A stretch of 64,000 bases of DNA, from NCBI GenBank assembly GCA_033763395.1, contig JANRKQ010000069.1, forward strand, positions 11,052-75,051. The letters are read 5' to 3'. How positions within the stretch are numbered: position 1 is the first letter of the stretch; the number at the start of each line of letters is the position of its first letter. The notes below the pieces were generated by a model, which ran no database searches, was not told the DNA's origin, and worked only from the letters and a program-made list of their open reading frames with translations. Both the position numbers and the translations under genes were made by a program. This DNA is from Xiheimicrobium sp033763395 (GTDB lineage Bacteria; Myxococcota; Myxococcia; Myxococcales; Myxococcaceae). Shown here piece after piece: positions 59,969 through 64,000 of the stretch.

Positions 59969-61651
59969 GTGACGTCTCGTGGGTCGATGCTGGTGGTCCT
60001 CCTCGCGGTGGCCGCGTGCGGGACGAATCCACCCGGCACGGGCGGCCGCGAGCTCTGCGACAACGGGCGCGACGACAACGGCGACGGGAAGATCGACTGC
60101 CTCGACCCGACCTGCTTCTCCAACATGCGCTGCAGCGTGGCGCTCACCGAAGACTGCGGGAACCAGACGGACGACGACGGCGACGGGCAGGTGGACTGCG
60201 CGGACTCGAGCTGCGACGGCGCGGCCTGTGGCTCCGGTTGCCTGTGCCTCAACGGCCGGCCCACCACGTCCACGACGGGCGGCGGTGCGGCGGGTGGCGG
60301 TTCGGCGGGTGGCTCCACGGCTGGCGGTTCTGCAGGCGGATCGACGGCGGGCGGCTCCGCAGCCGGTGGTTCAGCAGGCGGGTCCACAGCCGGCGGCTCT
60401 TCAGGCGGGTCCACGGCGGGCGGTTCTGCAGGTGGCCCTACGGCGGGCGGCTCGGCAGGCGGCTCCACGGCGGGCGGTTCAGCGGGCGGATCGACCGCCG
60501 GCGGTTCTGCAGGCGGCTCGGCCGCGCGTGAGCAGAACTGCGCCGACAACCTCGACAACGATGGAGACAACGCCACCGACTGCGACGACACCGACTGTGT
60601 CGGCATCACCTGCGGCATGGGCTGTCGCTGCGTGCCCGGACGCCGCACCGAGGTGTCGTGCGCCGACGGCCAGGACAACGACGGGGACACGCTCACCGAC
60701 TGCGCTGACAGCGACTGCTTCGGCGTGGGCACTGAGATCTGCAACGACGGCGTGGACAACACCTGCGACCGCGCCATCGACTGTGGCGACTCGAAGTGCA
60801 CCAACTCCCCGCAGTGCGCGAACCTCACCGACGGTCGCCCGTGCCTGCTGGCCAGCCAGTGCGCGGGTGGCCGGTGCCGCACCGAGGCCGCGACGGGAGT
60901 GCCCAACGGCCTCTGTACGAACGCCCAGCCCTGCAGCGTCGCGAACCAGACCGGCTGCAACGGAGGCCGGTGTGTGATGTCAGGCGGCGTGGCGAGCTGC
61001 CTGCCCCCGTGCTCCGGCCTGGGCACCGTCGGGCCGAGCGCCTGCCGCCCCGGCTTCTTCTGCGTCGACGCCGATGGTGTTCAAAGCACCGCTGACAGCA
61101 CCTGCCGGCCGGCCTGCGCGAACGACCAGGAATGCAGTGGGAGCGGCCCCGGTTACGGCTGCAATCCATGGCTCAAGCTCTGCGGCTCGAAAGACAGGGG
61201 GCTGGCGAAGTACGGCGCGGCCTGCACCCAGGACAACCAGTGCGAAGGCGGCACCTGCCTCACCGACGCACGCTTCTTCCCGAACGGGAGCTGCACGGGC
61301 GTCTGCCGGCGCGACACGGCGAACTGCGCGCCCGACGGGGCCTGCAACACCGAGCCGAACATCAACGACAACTTCGGCCTCTGCTACCGCCGCTGCACGG
61401 GCCCGAACGGCTCCGCGGGTGGCTGTCGCACCGTGGACAACTACAAGTGCTGGCCGCTCTTCAGCGGAGGGCCACAGGCGTGCTCGTGCCTCGGCCCCGG
61501 TGGGCCCTGTCTGCTGGGGGGTGCCAGTGACTGCTGCTCCGGCCTCTGCAACGGCCTTGGGACGTGTGAGTGCCGCGCCGGGCTCTCCGGGTGCAGCGCC
61601 AATCGGGAATGCTGCTCCGGGATCTGCGCCTCGGGAACCTGTACGTTCTGA
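59969..61651 (+). CDS. Gly-rich, Cys-rich surface lipoprotein
   Basis: 560 residues from GTG 59969 (or ATG 59987), lipobox AVAAC. Four repeats of the form C-D-N-x-x-D-(D/N)-(N/D)-G-D-x(4)-D-C-x-D-x-x-C lie at the start and after the linker; the Asp-rich pattern resembles calcium-binding thrombospondin type 3-like motifs. A 70-residue Gly-Ser-Thr-Ala-Gly linker (60278-60527) sits between the pairs, and a long Cys-rich tail follows with many CG or CC pairs. Likely a surface protein whose disulfide and metal-binding repeats stay outside the cell. Confidence 0.7.
   Translation: MTSRGSMLVVLLAVAACGTNPPGTGGRELCDNGRDDNGDGKIDCLDPTCFSNMRCSVALTEDCGNQTDDDGDGQVDCADSSCDGAACGSGCLCLNGRPTTSTTGGGAAGGGSAGGSTAGGSAGGSTAGGSAAGGSAGGSTAGGSSGGSTAGGSAGGPTAGGSAGGSTAGGSAGGSTAGGSAGGSAAREQNCADNLDNDGDNATDCDDTDCVGITCGMGCRCVPGRRTEVSCADGQDNDGDTLTDCADSDCFGVGTEICNDGVDNTCDRAIDCGDSKCTNSPQCANLTDGRPCLLASQCAGGRCRTEAATGVPNGLCTNAQPCSVANQTGCNGGRCVMSGGVASCLPPCSGLGTVGPSACRPGFFCVDADGVQSTADSTCRPACANDQECSGSGPGYGCNPWLKLCGSKDRGLAKYGAACTQDNQCEGGTCLTDARFFPNGSCTGVCRRDTANCAPDGACNTEPNINDNFGLCYRRCTGPNGSAGGCRTVDNYKCWPLFSGGPQACSCLGPGGPCLLGGASDCCSGLCNGLGTCECRAGLSGCSANRECCSGICASGTCTF
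60278..60527 (+). repeat. Gly/Ser/Thr/Ala linker repeats
   Basis: Units such as GGSAGGSTAGG repeat about ten times with varied codons. Confidence 0.8.
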
Positions 61652-61655
61652 CGCC

Positions 61656-63029
61656 GTGACCACCACCGTCCTCGTCGTCGACGACGACTCCGCCAACCTC
61701 GACTCGGTCTGTCGCATCTTCCAGAAAGAAGGTGTCGCCACCCTCGCCGCGCCCGACGGTCAGAAGGCGCTCGACCTCTTGCGCCGCCCCGAAGTGGGCG
61801 TGCTGGTGACCGATCTCATGATGCCGGGGCTCGACGGCCAGGCGCTCCTGAAGGCCTCGCGCGCGATGCGGCCGGACGTCGAGGTGGTGTTGATGACGGC
61901 GTACGCCACCGTCGAGACGGCCGTCACCGCGATGCAGGACGGCGCGTACGACTTCATCACCAAGCCGCTCAAGCGCCATTCGCTGGTGAAGGCCGTACAG
62001 AAGGCGATGGAGAAGCAGGCGCTCTCGGCCGAGAACCGCGACCTCAAGGCGCAGCTCGCGGCGATGGGCCAGAAGTCGATCGTCGGCAACTCACCGGCCT
62101 TCCGCGCCTTCATGGATCTGCTGGAGCAGGCCTCGCCGTCGACGGCCACGGTGCTGCTGCAGGGCGAGTCAGGCACCGGCAAGGAGCTCGCTGCCCGCTT
62201 CGTGCACGAACACTCGCCGCGGGCCAAGGGCGCCTTCGTGGCGGTGAACTGCGCGGCGCTGCCCGAGAGCATCCTCGAGGCCGAGCTGTTCGGTGTCGAG
62301 CGCGGGGCCTTCACTGGAGCCGTCGCCCGCAAGGAGGGCCGCTTCGAGCGCGCGAACGGTGGGACGCTCTTCCTCGACGAGGTCGGTGAGATGAGCCCGT
62401 CGGCGCAGGTGAAGCTGCTGCGCGTCCTGCAGGAAGGTGAGCTCGAGCGCCTGGGCGGCACGCAGACGATCAAGGTCGACGTGCGCGTGGTGGCCGCGAC
62501 GAACAAGGACCTGATGACCGAGGTGAAGGAGGGCCGGTTCCGCGAAGACCTGTACTACCGGCTCAACGTCGTCGAGGTGCGCATTCCGTCGCTCGCCTCA
62601 CGCCGCGAGGACATTCCGCTGCTGGCCGATCACTTTCTGCGGCGCTTCGCGGCGAAGAACTCGAAGCCGCTCAAGGGCTTCTCGGAAGAGGCGCGGCAGG
62701 TGCTCGAGAACTACGCGTGGCCCGGCAACATTCGCGAGCTGGAGCACGCGGTGGAGCGTGCGGTGGTGCTGTGCCGCGGCGACGTGGTGAACGTGGGCGA
62801 CCTGCCCGAGGGCGTTCGCAAGGGGCCGATGGGCGCCGCGCAGCAGATCGTCATCCCCATCGGTACGCCCATGGAGGAGATCGAGCGCCGGGTGATTCAC
62901 GAGACCTTGCGGCACACGAAGGGCGACAAGAACCTCGCTGCGCGCATGCTGGGCATCGCCGCGCGCACCATCTACCGGAAGCTGGCCGCCGAGGACGAGA
63001 CGCCGAAGGGCGAGCCTCCGGCGGCGTGA
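61656..63029 (+). CDS. NtrC-family sigma-54 response regulator
   Basis: 457 residues from GTG 61656. Receiver with acidic pocket D9-D11, phospho-acceptor D53 and Lys in FITKPLK, AAA+ domain with GESGTGKE, GAFTGAV and LDEVGEMS, and C-terminal helix-turn-helix (NLAARMLGIAARTIYRKL). It needs a partner histidine kinase, which is not within the window. The GTG follows the lipoprotein stop by four bases, so the two may be cotranscribed. Confidence 0.96.
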   Translation: MTTTVLVVDDDSANLDSVCRIFQKEGVATLAAPDGQKALDLLRRPEVGVLVTDLMMPGLDGQALLKASRAMRPDVEVVLMTAYATVETAVTAMQDGAYDFITKPLKRHSLVKAVQKAMEKQALSAENRDLKAQLAAMGQKSIVGNSPAFRAFMDLLEQASPSTATVLLQGESGTGKELAARFVHEHSPRAKGAFVAVNCAALPESILEAELFGVERGAFTGAVARKEGRFERANGGTLFLDEVGEMSPSAQVKLLRVLQEGELERLGGTQTIKVDVRVVAATNKDLMTEVKEGRFREDLYYRLNVVEVRIPSLASRREDIPLLADHFLRRFAAKNSKPLKGFSEEARQVLENYAWPGNIRELEHAVERAVVLCRGDVVNVGDLPEGVRKGPMGAAQQIVIPIGTPMEEIERRVIHETLRHTKGDKNLAARMLGIAARTIYRKLAAEDETPKGEPPAA

Positions 63030-63036
63030 CGGAACC

Positions 63037-63930
63037 TCAGGGTTCTCCGTGTTCGGGCCCAAGCGCGGCGGCGATGCGCTCGATGCGCTCCCGAATGGCC
63101 TGCCGCTCGGGCATCGAGGGGTCTTCCTTCAGCAGCTCGGCGAGCGTCTCGACGCACCACGAGATGAGCTCGAGGTCCTTCAGGCGCTCGGCCTCGTCGA
63201 AGAGCGAGAGCGTCGCCTGCTTCACCCGGTCGAGCGCCTCGAAGTCGAACAACGTGTCGATGGCGCTCGAGCGATTCCACACCTCGCGTGAGGCGTCCAT
63301 CGCGATGGCGAACACGTCGTTCAGGGCGGCCGTTTCGTCACCGCGCACGGCGCGCACGATGGCCGACGAGATCCCCCGGCGCTGTTCGAGCAGCCCCTCT
63401 TCGAGGGCGGCGAAGCGATCGGCGAGCGCGTCGAGCTTCTTCCGCGCGAGGGACTCGGCCATGCCGTCGAAGGGCTCCATCCAGTCGGTGAGCGCGCCGA
63501 AGCACTCGCCGAGGAAGCGGTCTCTCGTCTCGGGCTCGGTGGGAATGCGCGGCAGGTACGCCTCGACCACCTTGAAGCGGGTGTCGAGCGTGCCCTCGTC
63601 GGGCTTGCCGTCGAGCTGATCGACGAGGTCCTTGATGAGGTTGATGATGGCGAGCGCGACATCGGTGGGCGCGACGGCGCCGGGCTGCCAGCGGTGCCAG
63701 AGCTCTTCGGCGGCCGCGGCCGGGAAGCGCGAGAACTGGCCGGTGCCCTTCCAGCCACCCTCGTGCCACTCCATGGCGATGGCGAGCGGGTAGGCTTTCT
63801 GCGCCAGCGCGAGGAAGCCCGGTTTGTCGATGGTGATGCCGTAGTGGGCGAGGGTGCCAAGAATGGCGTCGTCGCCGTACGCCTCGAGGCCCTTCAACTG
63901 CCAGCCCTTGTCGACGCGCTCAGTGGCCAT
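63037..63930 (-). CDS. Hypothetical protein, 297 aa
   Basis: 297 soluble residues; starts MATERVDKGWQLKGLEAYGD. Mostly helical by composition. WHEGGWKGTGQFSRFP and a Glu-rich end (RIERIAAALGPEHGEP) are the more distinctive parts. No family recognised. The upstream gene (cut by the edge) overlaps its start by 11 bases, so it is the later gene of an operon. Confidence 0.6.
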   Translation of the reverse strand: MATERVDKGWQLKGLEAYGDDAILGTLAHYGITIDKPGFLALAQKAYPLAIAMEWHEGGWKGTGQFSRFPAAAAEELWHRWQPGAVAPTDVALAIINLIKDLVDQLDGKPDEGTLDTRFKVVEAYLPRIPTEPETRDRFLGECFGALTDWMEPFDGMAESLARKKLDALADRFAALEEGLLEQRRGISSAIVRAVRGDETAALNDVFAIAMDASREVWNRSSAIDTLFDFEALDRVKQATLSLFDEAERLKDLELISWCVETLAELLKEDPSMPERQAIRERIERIAAALGPEHGEP

Positions 63931-64000
63931 GGTGGCCCACCCGGCGGTGCGCCTCTTCGAAGCGCGAGACGACCTCGTTCGTGAAGGCGGCGTCGGCCTT
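63920..64000 (-). CDS. C-terminus of an upstream gene, cut by the window edge
   Basis: 26 codons then a stop (TGA at 63922-63920) on the minus strand, open to the window edge, ending RRVGHHGH. It overlaps the start of the 297-residue gene by 11 bases. Too short to name. Confidence 0.4.
   Translation of the reverse strand, partial: KADAAFTNEVVSRFEEAHRRVGHHGH

Overview
The window looks like chromosomal DNA from a member of the Myxococcota. This is inferred from composition and gene types, not from a database match. Evidence: very high GC (third positions almost all G or C), three Hanks-type Ser/Thr kinases with C-terminal membrane anchors (two visibly ending in PEGA domains), an FHA-domain sigma-54 activator, an NtrC-type regulator, FHA and cyclic-nucleotide-binding TPR proteins, and many large lipoproteins with Asp-Gly-Gly or Gly-Ser-Ala-Gly linkers and cysteine-rich repeats. 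I found no rRNA, tRNA, CRISPR array, insertion sequence or phage gene. Genes are tightly packed, often with 4-base ATGA or TGATG overlaps.

Left third (1-20.4 kb): a Ser/Thr kinase running off the left edge; a dolichol-phosphate-mannose-type glycosyltransferase with a MarC-family membrane protein; a methyltransferase-like protein; a lipoprotein and a DUF971 gene; a membrane PEGA protein translationally coupled to a second kinase; UspA; a DprE1/DprE2-like oxidoreductase pair; a lipase maturation factor; an SRAP (HMCES/YedK) DNA-protein crosslink protein; an SLC13 transporter; a small protein overlapping a nucleotidyltransferase-fold gene (toxin-antitoxin-like); a 92-residue repeat protein overlapping an adenylate-forming enzyme; and purA.

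Middle (20.4-44.9 kb): an AddB-AddA-type helicase/nuclease operon for double-strand break repair; a PAP2 phosphatase; an MBL-fold protein divergent from an AraC regulator; a pectinacetylesterase-like lipoprotein; a DUF4178-small protein-DUF350 operon; a beta-barrel-like protein; a 901-residue lipoprotein with eight cysteine-rich repeats; a short-chain dehydrogenase; and a kinase divergent from an esterase and a PEGA protein. The only gap over 300 bases (37762-38222) holds no gene I can support.

Right third (44.9-64 kb): an FHA sigma-54 activator divergent from a di-haem lipoprotein. The region between them carries a -24/-12 promoter and two 18-bp palindromes that look like activator sites. 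Then come two small NTF2-like lipoproteins, a YfcF-like glutathione transferase, a TPR membrane protein, a cNMP/TPR plus FHA/TPR pair, the TldD-TldE protease, a ParB-like protein, a Gly-rich lipoprotein, an NtrC-type regulator, and a conserved-looking protein of unknown function next to a gene cut by the right edge.

No complete known secretion, defence or biosynthetic cluster is visible. The best candidates for something new are the repeat protein/adenylating enzyme pair (17.46-19.03 kb), the sigma-54 circuit at 46.2 kb, the small-protein/nucleotidyltransferase pair at 15.4-16.1 kb and the DUF4178/DUF350 module at 31.5-33.9 kb.
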